Origin: a bacterium
Lineage (GTDB): Bacteria; SAR324; XYD2-FULL-50-16
Reading direction: 5' to 3'
Assembly: GCA_018829445.1 (NCBI GenBank)
Contig: JAHJTV010000061.1
Span: 124,001-188,000, forward strand
Length of the DNA: 64,000 nucleotides
The position numbers and the translations under genes were made by a program. Position 1 is the first letter of the stretch. Each line of letters opens with the position of its first letter. Positions 55,025-64,000 of the stretch are shown here, in pieces. The notes under the pieces are model-generated. The model saw only the letters and a list, made by a program, of their open reading frames with translations, had not been told where the DNA came from and did not search any database.

Positions 55025-55846
55025 CTAAATGGTTCCCGCTTCATCGGACTTGATCCACAATTCATCGTCATTTTGGAGCTTGATTTTCCACCATTCGCCT
55101 TGGGTTTCCATAATCCTGAATTCAGTTCCTCCCGGCAGAGGCTGATCATAGAATTTACCATAGGTTTTCCCGGGTCCTTTTCTGACAATTGATTGTTGTT
55201 TTGTGATTACACCGGATTTAATAAAATGGATCTGGTAAGCCGAAACAAGATATGACCCGCCAAATAAAACAGATAGAATCAGGGATAAAATCACACCTCC
55301 CCTAAGTAAAAAGCTACGAAGCACAATTGAGATCGTCAGGAAAATCCAGATAAAGGAAAATGAGCAGATCAGGATGATACGCCTGGTGTCATAATCCAGC
55401 AAATAATGCCAGAACAGAATACCTTTTTTAATGTCATCCCACCATATTTTTTTTCCTTCAGGAACATGAATCCCTTCCCGCGCAATGCCCAGGTTATAAT
55501 TCAGATCGGTAAAACCGGGTATCAGTCTTTTTGCTTTCAGATAATAGAGAATCGCTTTACCTTTTTCACCGGCCTCATGATAGGCATTCCCGATATTATA
55601 ATACAGGTAGCCGTTTTCAATACCCTGCTCTTCCACCAGTGCTTCAAATTGACCTGCCGCTTTCAGCATATTCATTCGTTTCTGTTCCCCGCTTTGCCCT
55701 TGCGCTTTTTTAAAAGTTTCCTGGGCTTGCAGAAATATACCCTTTGATTCGGTCTGCTGTTCCGATTCCGCAAAGACTGTGACCACTAGAAACAAACCCA
55801 GACATATAACAAGATAACTGAATTTCTGTTTTTTCATTTTGAACAT
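55025..55846 (-). CDS. BatE-like TPR/SH3 membrane protein
   Basis: 273 aa. It has a signal peptide (~8-27). Two TPR units follow (Tyr-Tyr-Asn-Ile-Gly-Asn-Ala-Tyr-His-Glu-Ala-Gly and Ala-Ile-Leu-Tyr-Tyr-Leu-Lys-Ala-Lys-Arg, then Asp-Leu-Asn-Tyr-Asn-Leu-Gly), two membrane helices (~153-172 and ~178-198) and a C-terminal bacterial SH3 (Ile-Val-Arg-Lys-Gly-Pro-Gly-Lys). The same order, TPR-TM-TM-SH3, is found in BatE of the aerotolerance (Bat) operons of Bacteroidetes and spirochaetes. No batA-D or MoxR neighbour is present here, so it is an orphan and orthology is tentative. Confidence 0.65.
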   Translation of the reverse strand: MFKMKKQKFSYLVICLGLFLVVTVFAESEQQTESKGIFLQAQETFKKAQGQSGEQKRMNMLKAAGQFEALVEEQGIENGYLYYNIGNAYHEAGEKGKAILYYLKAKRLIPGFTDLNYNLGIAREGIHVPEGKKIWWDDIKKGILFWHYLLDYDTRRIILICSFSFIWIFLTISIVLRSFLLRGGVILSLILSVLFGGSYLVSAYQIHFIKSGVITKQQSIVRKGPGKTYGKFYDQPLPGGTEFRIMETQGEWWKIKLQNDDELWIKSDEAGTI

Positions 55847-56145
55847 ATCTGCCTGTACGCTGTATAAATAAAATCTCTGATCATAAAAAATCCTGCCCGG
55901 ATATTTGAATCAACCCATATCCCCGTATAACCGATTCAATACTAAAGAAGCCCGTTGACAAACAATCTCCATTTTTCTTTGAGACCAATATTCTAGCCAC
56001 TCCCGGCAAAACCAGTAAAGAATTGTTCTTTCATTAGCCCTTGCATTCGCTTATTATGAACATGCGATTCAAAATCATCAAGACTCTAAAGAGAGGGACG
56101 CTTACTTAATAAGCAAATCCCAATAAATCAATTCAAATCAGTAAT

Positions 56146-59100
56146 ATGACGGCAGCATTCACACATCTTCATTTTCATACCCATTATTCCCTGTTGGACG
56201 GAGCCATCAAAGTCAAAGGATTGGGAAAACACCTCAAGAATCTCGGCTTTAACAGTTGTGCCATTACCGATCATGGAAATCTCCATGGAGCGGTTGAATT
56301 TGAAAAGGAGATGAAAAAGGCGGATATTAAGCCGATTATCGGCATGGAAGCCTACGTTGCAAAAATCAGCCGTTTTCATCGTTCCTATTCCAAACCGGGG
56401 CCTAATGCGTATCATACCGTGCTGTTATGCGAAAACAAGCAGGGATACCATAATCTGGTCAAGCTTTCCAGCATAGGGTACAGCGAAGGAAAATACTATG
56501 GCAAACCGAGGATCGATCGTGAATTGCTGGAGAAATATAATGAAGGACTGATCGTCCTTTCCGCTTGTCTTTCCGGAGAGATCTGCAGGCGGATTTTGGA
56601 CAATCAAATTAATGAAGCAAAAGAGAGCGCTCAATGGTACGCAGATGTCTTTCCCGGCAGATATTATATAGAGTTGCAGTCCAACGGTCTGGCAGAGCAG
56701 GAAAGGGTTAACCCGATTCTGATTGAAATCGCAAGGGAATTAAATCTGCCCCTGATCGGAACCTGTGATTGCCATTACAAAACCCGCGACGATGCAAAAA
56801 GCCAGCATATTCTGCGCCTCATGGGATGGCAACAGAAAGTTACGGATCCCAATGCAAAGGAGATGGAAACGGATCAGTCTTACATTAAAAGTACTGATGA
56901 GATGATTGACTCTTTTCGCAATCTACCGGAAGAATGCATCCGCAACACGCAGATAATCGTCGATCGTTGTAATGTGGATCTGACCAATGAAAAGCTCTAC
57001 CTGCCGGAATATCCTGTAGAAGGCGACAAAACTCTTGAAGTGGAATTCGTGGATCAGGCAAAAGAGGGATTGGAACATCGGTTTGAATACCTGCGAAAAA
57101 TCTACAACTGGACTGATGAAGAGGAGGCTAAGCAGAAAGAGGTTTATCGTCAGCGATTGATTTTTGAACTGGACGTTATCAACAAGATGGGATTCGCAGG
57201 ATATTTCCTGATCGTTTCCGATTTTATCAAATGGGCAAAAAAGGAGAAAATTCCGGTTGGACCGGGAAGAGGCTCAGGCGCCGGCTCTCTGGTTGCCTAT
57301 TCCATGCAGATCACCGATCTGGACCCCTTAAAATATGACCTGTTGTTTGAACGATTTCTGAATCCCGAACGTGTCAGCATGCCCGACTTTGATATCGATT
57401 TTGAAGTGGAAGGACGAGAACGGGTAATCGATTATGTAAAACAAAAATATGGGGAGGAAAACGTCTGCCAGATATCCGCCATCGGTTCCTTAAAAGCAAA
57501 AGGCGCCATTAAAAGTGTGGCGAGGGTACTGGATATTCCCTTTGCCGAAGCGGAAAGAATTGCCAAACTGGTTCCGGACGACCTGGGAATAACACTCCCC
57601 AAAGTGATGGAAGCTGAACCGCAATTAAAGGAGATGCACGACCACGGTTCCGAACTTGAACAAAAACTGATAAAAACAGCACTTGCATTGGAAGGCCTGT
57701 ACAACAACCTTTCCACTCATGCGGCCGGCGTCATCATTATGGATACCCCCATCTCCGATGTCATGCCTACCTGCACGCCTACCAAGGGAGAGGGAATTCA
57801 GTCCCAGTTCACCATGAAATATGCCGAAGACCAGGGAGCCGTAAAATTTGACTTCCTGGGTCTCAGGAACCTGACGATTATCGATAAAACCGTGGAACTC
57901 ATCAATCGCAAACGGGCTAAAGATGATCAACTGGATATCTCCCTCATCCCCATGGACGACCCTAAGGCGTTTCAACTGCTCTGTCGCGGTGACACCACCG
58001 GAGTTTTCCAACTGGAATCCGAAGGGATGAAAGCACTGATCCGAAAACTAAGACCGGATTGTTTTGAGGATATCATCGCCCTGGTGGCACTTTATCGACC
58101 CGGCCCCCTTGGATCGGGTATGGTTGATGATTATGTTGAAAGAAAACATGGCCGACAGAAGACCAAGTATCCCCATCCGCTGATGGAAACAGTCTTGAAC
58201 GAGACGTATGGAGTCATGGTCTACCAGGAACAGGTAATGAGAACAGTTCAGGTACTGGCCAACTTCACCCTGGGCAGTGCGGACATGTTGAGACGGGCAA
58301 TCGGGAAAAAGATTCCGGAAGTGTTGCAACAGCAACGGGAAAGTTTTGTTTCAGGTTGCAAGAACAATGGTATCGATGATGAAAAAGCTAATTATATCTT
58401 TGACCTGATTGACAAATTTGCAGGCTATGGTTTTAACAAATCCCACTCGGCAGCCTATGCACTGATCAGCTATCAGACAGCCTGGTTAAAAGCGAATTAC
58501 CCGGTGGATTTTATGGCGGCGCTCCTGACCATTGAACGCAATAAACCTGAAAGTGTGGTTAAACTGATCAGCGAATGTCATGAGATGAATATCCCGGTTT
58601 TACCCCCCGATATCAACGAAAGCGATCTTATTTTTACGGCTCATGACGGCAGAATCCGGTTCGGACTCAACGCCATCAAAAATGTTGGTGAGACAGCCCT
58701 CAAAAGTATTCTGGACGCCCGTGACGAATGTGAACGATTTGAAAACCTGCTGGAAGTTTTCAGCAAGGTTGATACCTCCAAGGTAAACTCAAGGGTACTG
58801 GAAGCTCTGATTAAAAGCGGCGTGTTTGATTCGCTGGAACCGAACAGGAAGCGGATTCTTGAAGGGATTGACAGTGTTCTCACCATTGCCAACGCCGAGA
58901 AATCGATGGAGATTAAAAATCAGGTCTCCTTCTTCGATCTGCTTGACGAAGATGAAATAGAAAAAAGCCGAACAAAAGTCGAGCTTCCCGATGTTCCGGA
59001 TTGGAAAACCAAAACCAGGTTAAAATTCGAAAAAGAAGCCTTGGGCTTTTACATATCCGGACATCCCCTCAGTCCCTATTTCAAGGAGATCAACACCTAC

Positions 59101-59697
59101 ACCAAAATCCACAAATCAATCGACCTGAAAGCTCCGGATCGCAAGTTTAACTTTAAGGAGGTGATAAACATTGCCGGTGTTATCAGCAGCCGGATTATCA
59201 GGCTGGCAAAGAAGAATAATGAGAAATGGGCTGCTTTGACCGTAGAAGATCTCTGGGGAACCATGGAAGTACTTGTCTTCTCCAATACCTTTAAAGCTGT
59301 TACGGATATTCTGGAACCGGAGGAGTATGACAACCCTGTTCTGATCTCAGGTTACATCAAAAATGATGATGACTCCCGAAAGCTGATTGCCCAATCGATA
59401 AAATCGATCCCCGATATTCGGGCTGCTCATTCCTCTTGCGTGAATATCAAACTCCCACGAGATTTTAAAGAGGACAGGCTGGAAAGAGTGAGGGCTTTAA
59501 TCAATCGATACCCGGGCGATTGTTCCATTGTTCTCACATTGAGAACGGAGAACAGTTGTGCCGTGGATATCAGACTCCGGGAAAGAGTACTGGCAAACGA
59601 GGAGTTTGTGAATGATCTGGAAGAGATCATTCCCCTTGAGAATTTACTCTTCCAATACTCCCCGACAAACCAGAATCAGTCGCCAAATTTGAATTGA
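56146..59697 (+). CDS. dnaE: DNA polymerase III alpha subunit
   Basis: 1183 aa, the replicative polymerase. N-terminal PHP domain with His-Leu-His-Phe-His-Thr-His-Tyr-Ser-Leu-Leu-Asp-Gly near residue 8. Polymerase core: Gly-Pro-Gly-Arg-Gly-Ser-Gly-Ala-Gly-Ser near 374 and the catalytic Pro-Asp-Phe-Asp-Ile-Asp-Phe-Glu near 411. The tandem HhH domain and a C-terminal OB fold (Ile-Ala-Gly-Val-Ile-Ser-Ser-Arg near 1005-1080) follow. No exonuclease domain is inserted, so it is DnaE1-type and not PolC. It converges on the aminotransferase with a 3-nt gap. A 299-nt upstream gap holds the promoter. Confidence 0.97.
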   Translation: MTAAFTHLHFHTHYSLLDGAIKVKGLGKHLKNLGFNSCAITDHGNLHGAVEFEKEMKKADIKPIIGMEAYVAKISRFHRSYSKPGPNAYHTVLLCENKQGYHNLVKLSSIGYSEGKYYGKPRIDRELLEKYNEGLIVLSACLSGEICRRILDNQINEAKESAQWYADVFPGRYYIELQSNGLAEQERVNPILIEIARELNLPLIGTCDCHYKTRDDAKSQHILRLMGWQQKVTDPNAKEMETDQSYIKSTDEMIDSFRNLPEECIRNTQIIVDRCNVDLTNEKLYLPEYPVEGDKTLEVEFVDQAKEGLEHRFEYLRKIYNWTDEEEAKQKEVYRQRLIFELDVINKMGFAGYFLIVSDFIKWAKKEKIPVGPGRGSGAGSLVAYSMQITDLDPLKYDLLFERFLNPERVSMPDFDIDFEVEGRERVIDYVKQKYGEENVCQISAIGSLKAKGAIKSVARVLDIPFAEAERIAKLVPDDLGITLPKVMEAEPQLKEMHDHGSELEQKLIKTALALEGLYNNLSTHAAGVIIMDTPISDVMPTCTPTKGEGIQSQFTMKYAEDQGAVKFDFLGLRNLTIIDKTVELINRKRAKDDQLDISLIPMDDPKAFQLLCRGDTTGVFQLESEGMKALIRKLRPDCFEDIIALVALYRPGPLGSGMVDDYVERKHGRQKTKYPHPLMETVLNETYGVMVYQEQVMRTVQVLANFTLGSADMLRRAIGKKIPEVLQQQRESFVSGCKNNGIDDEKANYIFDLIDKFAGYGFNKSHSAAYALISYQTAWLKANYPVDFMAALLTIERNKPESVVKLISECHEMNIPVLPPDINESDLIFTAHDGRIRFGLNAIKNVGETALKSILDARDECERFENLLEVFSKVDTSKVNSRVLEALIKSGVFDSLEPNRKRILEGIDSVLTIANAEKSMEIKNQVSFFDLLDEDEIEKSRTKVELPDVPDWKTKTRLKFEKEALGFYISGHPLSPYFKEINTYTKIHKSIDLKAPDRKFNFKEVINIAGVISSRIIRLAKKNNEKWAALTVEDLWGTMEVLVFSNTFKAVTDILEPEEYDNPVLISGYIKNDDDSRKLIAQSIKSIPDIRAAHSSCVNIKLPRDFKEDRLERVRALINRYPGDCSIVLTLRTENSCAVDIRLRERVLANEEFVNDLEEIIPLENLLFQYSPTNQNQSPNLN

Positions 59698-59700
59698 GTG

Positions 59701-60888
59701 CTATTTCTCCGCAAGATACTCTTTGATAACATCCGCCAGACAGGCGATCCCTTTTTTGATCAACTCCTCGTTTGAGTTGGAGAAATTGAGCCTGAAGGTG
59801 TTATCTCCTTTCCCGTCGAGATGGAAAGCCCTCCCGGGAACAAACGCCACATTTTTCTTGATAGCTTTCTCAAACAACTCAAATGTTGAAAACCTTTCGG
59901 GCAACTCTCCCCAGAGAAACATGCCTCCTTCCGGTCTGGTAAAAGTAACACTTTCAGGAAAGGACTGTTCCATACAGGCAACCATGCACTCCTTTTGCTT
60001 TTTGTACGCCTGATTGATTTTAGAGACATGCTCATCCAGATCGTTATCAACCAGATACTGGTACAAAATTCGCTGGGCCATGTAATTTGAGTGCAGATCA
60101 GCCGCCTGTTTGACGACTTTTATTTTCCGCATGATTTCGGAATCGGCGCAAACCCACCCCAAGCGAATTCCGGGAACCGTAACTTTGGAGAAAGATCCGA
60201 GAAGGATTCCCAATTCTTTTAGTGTTGACTTGATGGGCGGCAGGTTTTCCCCTGAGAATCTTAAATCCCCGTATGGGTTATCCTCAAGCAGATGCACCCC
60301 ATAAACCTTCAAGAGATTGGCAAGACCTGTTCTCTTCTCCCGTGAATATGTAATTCCCGCCGGATTTTGAAAATTCGGCACAGAATACATCAATTTAATT
60401 GAATGATTTTTGAGTATCCTTTCGACCTGCTGAAGATCAATCCCATCATTCAATAAAGAGGCAGACAGGAATTGCGGCTGATACAAAGAGATGGCCTGGA
60501 TCGCTCCCAGGTAGCCGGGTTCTTCAATAAGAACCTTATCGCCTTTATTCAACAGGATCTTGGAAACCAGATCGATCCCCTGCTGTGAACCATTTACAAT
60601 CAAAATTTCGCTGGGATCAATTTCCAGTCCCGATTTTTCCTGGTACCGGTTGGCAATATATTCCCTGAGTGGCAGATAGCCCTCTGTTGTCGCATACTGC
60701 AAAACACAGCTCCCCTGTTCCCTGATCACTTTTTCAGCAGCAACTGCAACCTGCTCCACCGGGAACAACGCCGGATTAGGCAATCCTCCGGCAAATGAGA
60801 TAATCTCCGGATTTTCCGTTACCTTCAATATCTCCCGAATAAATGAGTCCTCTACTCCATCCATGCGATCCGCAAATTGTATAGCCAT
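59701..60888 (-). CDS. PLP-dependent aminotransferase (class I/II, 2-aminoadipate/multi-substrate type)
   Basis: 395 aa. Fold-type I aminotransferase with the N-terminal Ile-Ser-Phe-Ala-Gly-Gly-Leu-Pro motif, Gly-Ser-Gln-Gln-Gly-Ile-Asp near 102-108, Glu-Asp-Asn-Pro-Tyr-Gly-Asp near 200-206, and Gly-Ser-Phe-Ser-Lys-Val-Thr-Val-Pro-Gly near 230-240 with the Schiff-base Lys. It belongs to the LysN/MocR-like group whose members act on aminoadipate, aromatic or branched-chain amino acids; there is no fused DNA-binding domain. Substrate cannot be fixed from sequence. Its promoter is in the divergent gap with fabH. Confidence 0.88.
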   Translation of the reverse strand: MAIQFADRMDGVEDSFIREILKVTENPEIISFAGGLPNPALFPVEQVAVAAEKVIREQGSCVLQYATTEGYLPLREYIANRYQEKSGLEIDPSEILIVNGSQQGIDLVSKILLNKGDKVLIEEPGYLGAIQAISLYQPQFLSASLLNDGIDLQQVERILKNHSIKLMYSVPNFQNPAGITYSREKRTGLANLLKVYGVHLLEDNPYGDLRFSGENLPPIKSTLKELGILLGSFSKVTVPGIRLGWVCADSEIMRKIKVVKQAADLHSNYMAQRILYQYLVDNDLDEHVSKINQAYKKQKECMVACMEQSFPESVTFTRPEGGMFLWGELPERFSTFELFEKAIKKNVAFVPGRAFHLDGKGDNTFRLNFSNSNEELIKKGIACLADVIKEYLAEK

Positions 60889-61215
60889 CTTTACCCTTAC
60901 TTTTAATCAGGTTTTTGTTTAATTGGTTCAAAAATCCTCTTCGCATTCTAATGTATTTGTCCCTATTAAAAATAACAGATGCAGATCTGAAAAAAAAAAG
61001 CATAACAGAACCGGGGATATCTCATTTAAAAAGCTGTTTCCACCCGAGATCCTGACATTTCTTTTATTGACCTCCAACTGCCGATCCCTTAAGATTTCCC
61101 ATGAAAGTGAGGTTTTGTATCTCCACCTCGTTCACATCAGTTATAAAATAAATTCGGTATAATTCCCCGGCAGTATCAGGGTGGCAGATACCTTCAACCT
61201 CTCTAAAATCATATC
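60889..61215. other. intergenic region between divergent aminotransferase and fabH (327 bp)
   Basis: Non-coding. A perfect -10 hexamer TATAAT at 61158-61163 faces fabH, but the nearest -35-like TTCACA (61131) is 21 nt away, too far. A long A-run at about 60988-60999 is present. No RNA gene recognised. Confidence 0.4.
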
Positions 61216-62223
61216 ATGAAAAGATCAATCATAAAAAGCACCGGCCGATATGTCCCTGACAGGCATGTCTCAAATCACGACCTTGCCAAACTGATGGACA
61301 CTTCCAATGAATGGGTGGTTCAACGCACCGGTATTGAAGCAAGATACTGGGTTGAGGAGGGAGAGGATGTCGGCACTTCCGATCTGGCATACCGTGCGGC
61401 CCGACAGGCGTTAAAGCGGGCAAAATGGAATCCGGGTGATCTTGATCTGATTGTTTTTGCCACCATGACACCGGATGTGAACGTTCCCGGTTCAGGAGCC
61501 CTTCTGCAGAATCTGCTTGAAGCAAAAAAGGTACCGGCGCTCGATATCCGTCAGCAATGCACCGGTTTTCTTCATGGGTTGGAGATTTGTGATGCTTATA
61601 TCAGAAGTGAAAAGGCGGAGAAGATTCTGCTTGTGGGCGCGGAACTTCAAAGCCGGTACCTGGAACTGACCACGGCAAATAGGGATACTGCCGTTATTTT
61701 TGCTGACGGAGCAGGAGCGGCCTGCATTGAAGCAAGGGAAACCAATGAAGAGATCGGTATTATTACATCCATTCTGCATGCTGACGGAAAACATTCCGGG
61801 GTTCTTAAAGTTGGATTGCCCGCCCATAAATCCGGAAAACCCATCAGCAAAGCCATTATAGAAAACCAGGATCATTTCCCCTATATGGACGGTAAAACCG
61901 TCTTCAAACTCGCCGTAACCCGTCTGCCGAAGCTGACAAAGGAACTGCTGGAAAAAGCGAACATGGCAATTGAAGATATCGATCTGTTCATCCCTCACCA
62001 GGCAAACCTTAGAATCAACGAAGCATTCAGGGACAGGATGAATATCCCGGAAGAAAAGATGTTCAACAATATTCAAACCTACGGCAACACCACAGCCGCC
62101 ACTCTCCCCATAGCTCTGGATGAACTCATTGAACAAAACAGGGTCAAAGCGGGCGACACCATCATGTTTCTCGGTTTGGGCGCGGGAATTACCTGGGGAG
62201 GCGTCATTTACAAATTTGTTTAG
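61216..62223 (+). CDS. fabH: 3-oxoacyl-[acyl-carrier-protein] synthase III
   Basis: 335 aa. It condenses an acyl-CoA with malonyl-ACP to start fatty acid synthesis. The Cys-His-Asn triad is complete: Cys115 in Gln-Gln-Cys-Thr-Gly-Phe, His261 in Pro-His-Gln-Ala-Asn-Leu-Arg, and Asn291 in Tyr-Gly-Asn-Thr-Thr-Ala-Ala. The Ile-x-Phe-Ala-Asp-Gly-Ala-Gly-Ala and Gly-Leu-Gly-Ala-Gly-Ile-Thr-Trp-Gly C-terminus fit FabH. It is not with other fab genes, so an alternative starter unit or a PKS-type role is possible. Confidence 0.9.
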   Translation: MKRSIIKSTGRYVPDRHVSNHDLAKLMDTSNEWVVQRTGIEARYWVEEGEDVGTSDLAYRAARQALKRAKWNPGDLDLIVFATMTPDVNVPGSGALLQNLLEAKKVPALDIRQQCTGFLHGLEICDAYIRSEKAEKILLVGAELQSRYLELTTANRDTAVIFADGAGAACIEARETNEEIGIITSILHADGKHSGVLKVGLPAHKSGKPISKAIIENQDHFPYMDGKTVFKLAVTRLPKLTKELLEKANMAIEDIDLFIPHQANLRINEAFRDRMNIPEEKMFNNIQTYGNTTAATLPIALDELIEQNRVKAGDTIMFLGLGAGITWGGVIYKFV

Positions 62224-62334
62224 TATCTTATAAATTATTTTTTGCGTTTTTTGAGTAGGAAATAATTTTTGACATACTTATCCAGTGTATCTGGATTAGG
62301 GGATAGAACAGCTGTTGGCAGTCTGCAATTGGCT

Positions 62335-62375
62335 TTTGGCCAGGATTTATTAAATCTTGATGAATCCTGGCCAAA
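62335..62375. repeat. 13-bp perfect inverted repeat upstream of the IMPACT-family gene
   Basis: TTTGGCCAGGATT (62335-62347) and AATCCTGGCCAAA (62363-62375) are exact reverse complements with a 15-nt loop. No T-run follows on either strand. The distal arm ends 37 nt before the start at 62412, so it may be an operator, a REP-like unit or the fabH transcript end. Confidence 0.55.
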
Positions 62376-62411
62376 CTGGACTCCTCCCTTAAAAATTCCA
62401 TCTATAGTAAA

Positions 62412-63002
62412 ATGCTGACACTCACTAAACCATATTTCTATCAGGAAGAGATTAAAAAAAGCCGTTTTTTGGCCAGGGCCTCTCCGGTTGACACTGTAGC
62501 CGATGCCCTTGTCTTCCTGGAAGAAACCCGTGATAACCAGGCGAATCATAATTGCTGGGCATATAAAACAGGAGATCTTTACCGATTCTCAGATGATGGT
62601 GAGCCGGGCGGAACTGCAGGGAAACCGATTTTTAACGCCATTGAGAAGTTGCAACTTAACCATGTTGTGGTTGCCGTTACACGCTATTTTGGCGGAGTTA
62701 AACTGGGAACCGGGGGATTAATCCGGGCATATGGCGGAGTTGCAGCAACCTGCCTGCGGGAAGCCTCAAAAATCCAGGTATTTCCCACTATTGAGCAGAC
62801 GTTGCAAATTGATTTTAATAATATTGGCCAAATCCATTCTCTGCTGGAACAATTCCAAATCGAAAAACTCAATGAAACCTACACTGATAGCGGAATCATT
62901 CTCAAGATATCGATCAAAGAATTCCTGGTTTCCGATTTCACCCAAAAACTGACCAATGCCTGCAAAGGAAATGTCCAACTCCTTAACTCCGGGCCCGATT
63001 GA
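62412..63002 (+). CDS. yigZ: YigZ/IMPACT (UPF0029) family protein
   Basis: 196 aa. The N-terminal IMPACT domain has Lys-Lys-Ser-Arg-Phe-Leu-Ala, Asn-Cys-Trp-Ala-Tyr, Ser-Asp-Asp-Gly-Glu-Pro-Gly-Gly-Thr-Ala-Gly-Lys-Pro near 60-72, and Val-Thr-Arg-Tyr-Phe-Gly-Gly-Val-Lys-Leu-Gly-Thr-Gly-Gly-Leu near 92-106. A small C-terminal domain resembles the EF-G IV fold. The bacterial role is unsettled; a ribosome or translation-linked function is suggested for the family. The ATG lacks an evident ribosome site. Monocistronic. Confidence 0.92.
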   Translation: MLTLTKPYFYQEEIKKSRFLARASPVDTVADALVFLEETRDNQANHNCWAYKTGDLYRFSDDGEPGGTAGKPIFNAIEKLQLNHVVVAVTRYFGGVKLGTGGLIRAYGGVAATCLREASKIQVFPTIEQTLQIDFNNIGQIHSLLEQFQIEKLNETYTDSGIILKISIKEFLVSDFTQKLTNACKGNVQLLNSGPD

Positions 63003-63038
63003 TAAATCGCCAAAGAACATCTTCATTGGATTATCCCT

Positions 63039-63608
63039 ATGACAAAAGATCTTGATACATTGACTGTGGAGGAGTTGGGACGCCTTTTTCCAATTATTAT
63101 CTCCGAACCAAAAGATGAGTGGGCGGATCTGTTTATCCAGGAGAAAAACAGGCTCATATTTTTACTGGGGAAAGAGATGGCGATTCGAGTCGAACATATT
63201 GGCAGCACAGCAGTACCCAATCTAGCTGCCAAACCAACAATTGATATCCTCGTTGAAATCCCAAAGGGTGAGGACGTCAAAAGTGAGATCATTGATATCA
63301 TGACATCCAGGGGATACAACCACATGCGTGAACAAACCGATCACATCATGGTTGTAAAAGGATATACTCCTGAGGGATTTCAAGGGCAGTGCTATCACAT
63401 TCACATGGGTCCCAAAGATCACAATGAACTTTGGGACCGACTCTATTTCAGGGACTACCTTAAAGCCAACCCACAAGTAACTCGTGAATACGAGGACTTG
63501 AAACAAGAGCTTGCCACGAAATACAAATACAATAGGGAAGCCTATACGGAAGCAAAGACCGGATTTATTGAAAGAGTGACGAAAACTGCAATAAATGCAT
63601 TAAAATAA
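63039..63608 (+). CDS. GrpB/UPF0157 family nucleotidyltransferase-fold protein
   Basis: 189 aa. It contains the hallmark His-Ile-Gly-Ser-Thr-Ala-Val-Pro-Asn-Leu-Ala-Ala-Lys-Pro-Thr-Ile-Asp-Ile-Leu-Val near residues 53-72 and His-Ile-His-Met-Gly-Pro near 119, as in GrpB family proteins with the pol-beta-like nucleotidyltransferase fold. The Gly-Ser and Asp-x-Leu-Val residues are at the catalytic places, so activity is possible; substrate unknown. 36 nt after yigZ on the same strand. Confidence 0.88.
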   Translation: MTKDLDTLTVEELGRLFPIIISEPKDEWADLFIQEKNRLIFLLGKEMAIRVEHIGSTAVPNLAAKPTIDILVEIPKGEDVKSEIIDIMTSRGYNHMREQTDHIMVVKGYTPEGFQGQCYHIHMGPKDHNELWDRLYFRDYLKANPQVTREYEDLKQELATKYKYNREAYTEAKTGFIERVTKTAINALK

Positions 63609-64000
63609 CAAATTGCTGAAGATTGGACGTATATGATTTGTACAATTGTCACCTTATAGATCCTACATCCCCGCCTTGACCCCATGATAAGTCAGGCAAA
63701 ACAATCAACCGGATTCCATTTTGAAATGAGTTTTTTTCAATTGGCTTAACGCAAAGAAAAATTCTCAAAGCAGGGGCTTTAATCCCAAAAACATAGAGAA
63801 AATTCTTGATATGCAGATTTGAGAAAAACCTTAATAAGATAAATATATCATACACATGGAAAAATATGTTTTTCTGGTTGTACTTCAATAAAATTTCCTA
63901 TAACTATAAGTGCATCAAAGAGTTACAGCATTTTTTCCGGAAGCGATTTTTAAAATCGAAAAACCGTTACTAGATAGAATTTTTTCTCAGTTGCTGGGTC
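63609..64000. other. right-end non-coding stretch (392 bp)
   Basis: No gene is supported. The open frame 63649-63888 (minus strand) has no ribosome site and unlikely composition. The sequence is AT-rich near the end, with no hairpin worth naming. Confidence 0.4.

Noticed and set aside
63649..63888. 79-codon frame at the right end, minus strand
   Set aside because: No ribosome site and residue content like translated AT-rich non-coding DNA.
1..64000. CRISPR arrays, insertion sequences, prophage or rRNA
   Set aside because: No regularly spaced repeats, transposase motifs, phage genes or rRNA-like sequence were seen on either strand.

Overview
The window is a contiguous stretch of chromosomal core and housekeeping genes from a Gram-negative bacterium. 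The case for Gram-negative rests on lipoprotein maturation (Lgt), a PpiD-type periplasmic chaperone anchor, several lipobox proteins and a Na+-translocating NADH:quinone reductase. It appears motile (FliN), respires with a sodium pump, and uses ferredoxin-linked 2-oxoacid oxidation (KorBAC). Base composition is moderately AT-rich, coding density is high, and no rRNA, canonical tRNA, insertion sequence, phage or CRISPR array is visible. The gene mix would suit a deltaproteobacterium-like or SAR324-like lineage. That placement is an inference; nothing in the sequence alone proves it.

Layout. 0-4.6 kb: a histone-deacetylase-family amidohydrolase, then korB (fused to a two-cluster ferredoxin domain), korA and korC with a clear terminator. 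4.6-9.6 kb: class A PBP, engB, a polytopic membrane protein and a degenerate histidine-kinase-like protein. 9.6-15.6 kb (minus strand): fliN, ribD, ribE, coaX, a SPOR-type membrane protein and an exported protein. 16-20.7 kb (minus): class I fumarase, rplI-rpsR-rpsF, pth, rplY. 21-26 kb: coaBC, glgX, prmA. 26-31 kb: pyrB, then a four-gene co-directional group holding a cyclic-nucleotide-binding/pentapeptide-repeat fusion and a shortened SpoT-like protein that keeps the hydrolase residues but has a degenerate synthetase. 31-38 kb: cysG, purC, pyrE, ftsH, psd and an RluA-family pseudouridine synthase. 38-46 kb (minus): a complete nqrABCDEF-apbE-nqrM operon that encodes the pump, the FMN transferase that flavinylates NqrB and NqrC, and the maturation factor. 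46.7-53 kb: prfB with its programmed +1 frameshift, two exported unknowns, a ZapB-like coiled coil, ppiD and a CULT-domain (cereblon-like) protein. 53-64 kb: pheA, lgt, a BatE-like protein, dnaE, an aminotransferase, fabH, an IMPACT-family protein and a GrpB-family protein.

How they work together. Fumarase and Kor feed reducing power into central metabolism, and NQR turns NADH oxidation into a sodium gradient. ApbE and NqrM sit in the same operon as the subunits they mature. CoaX and CoaBC (CoA), RibD/RibE (flavins for NQR), CysG (siroheme), PurC/PyrB/PyrE (nucleotides) and FabH/Psd (lipids) are biosynthetic steps scattered over short operons.

Most notable. (1) At 52.6-53.0 kb is a bacterial CULT-domain protein with the zinc Cys-x2-Cys pairs, the Asn-Pro and all three pocket tryptophans at the same spacing as human cereblon, followed at once by a REP-like multi-arm palindrome. 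(2) At 27.8-31.0 kb is a putative signalling operon. (3) Smaller oddities include FliN with a fourfold Asp-Pro-Phe motif, a KorD-KorB fusion, pseudo-receiver and pseudo-kinase proteins, and a 53-nt tRNA-like fold.
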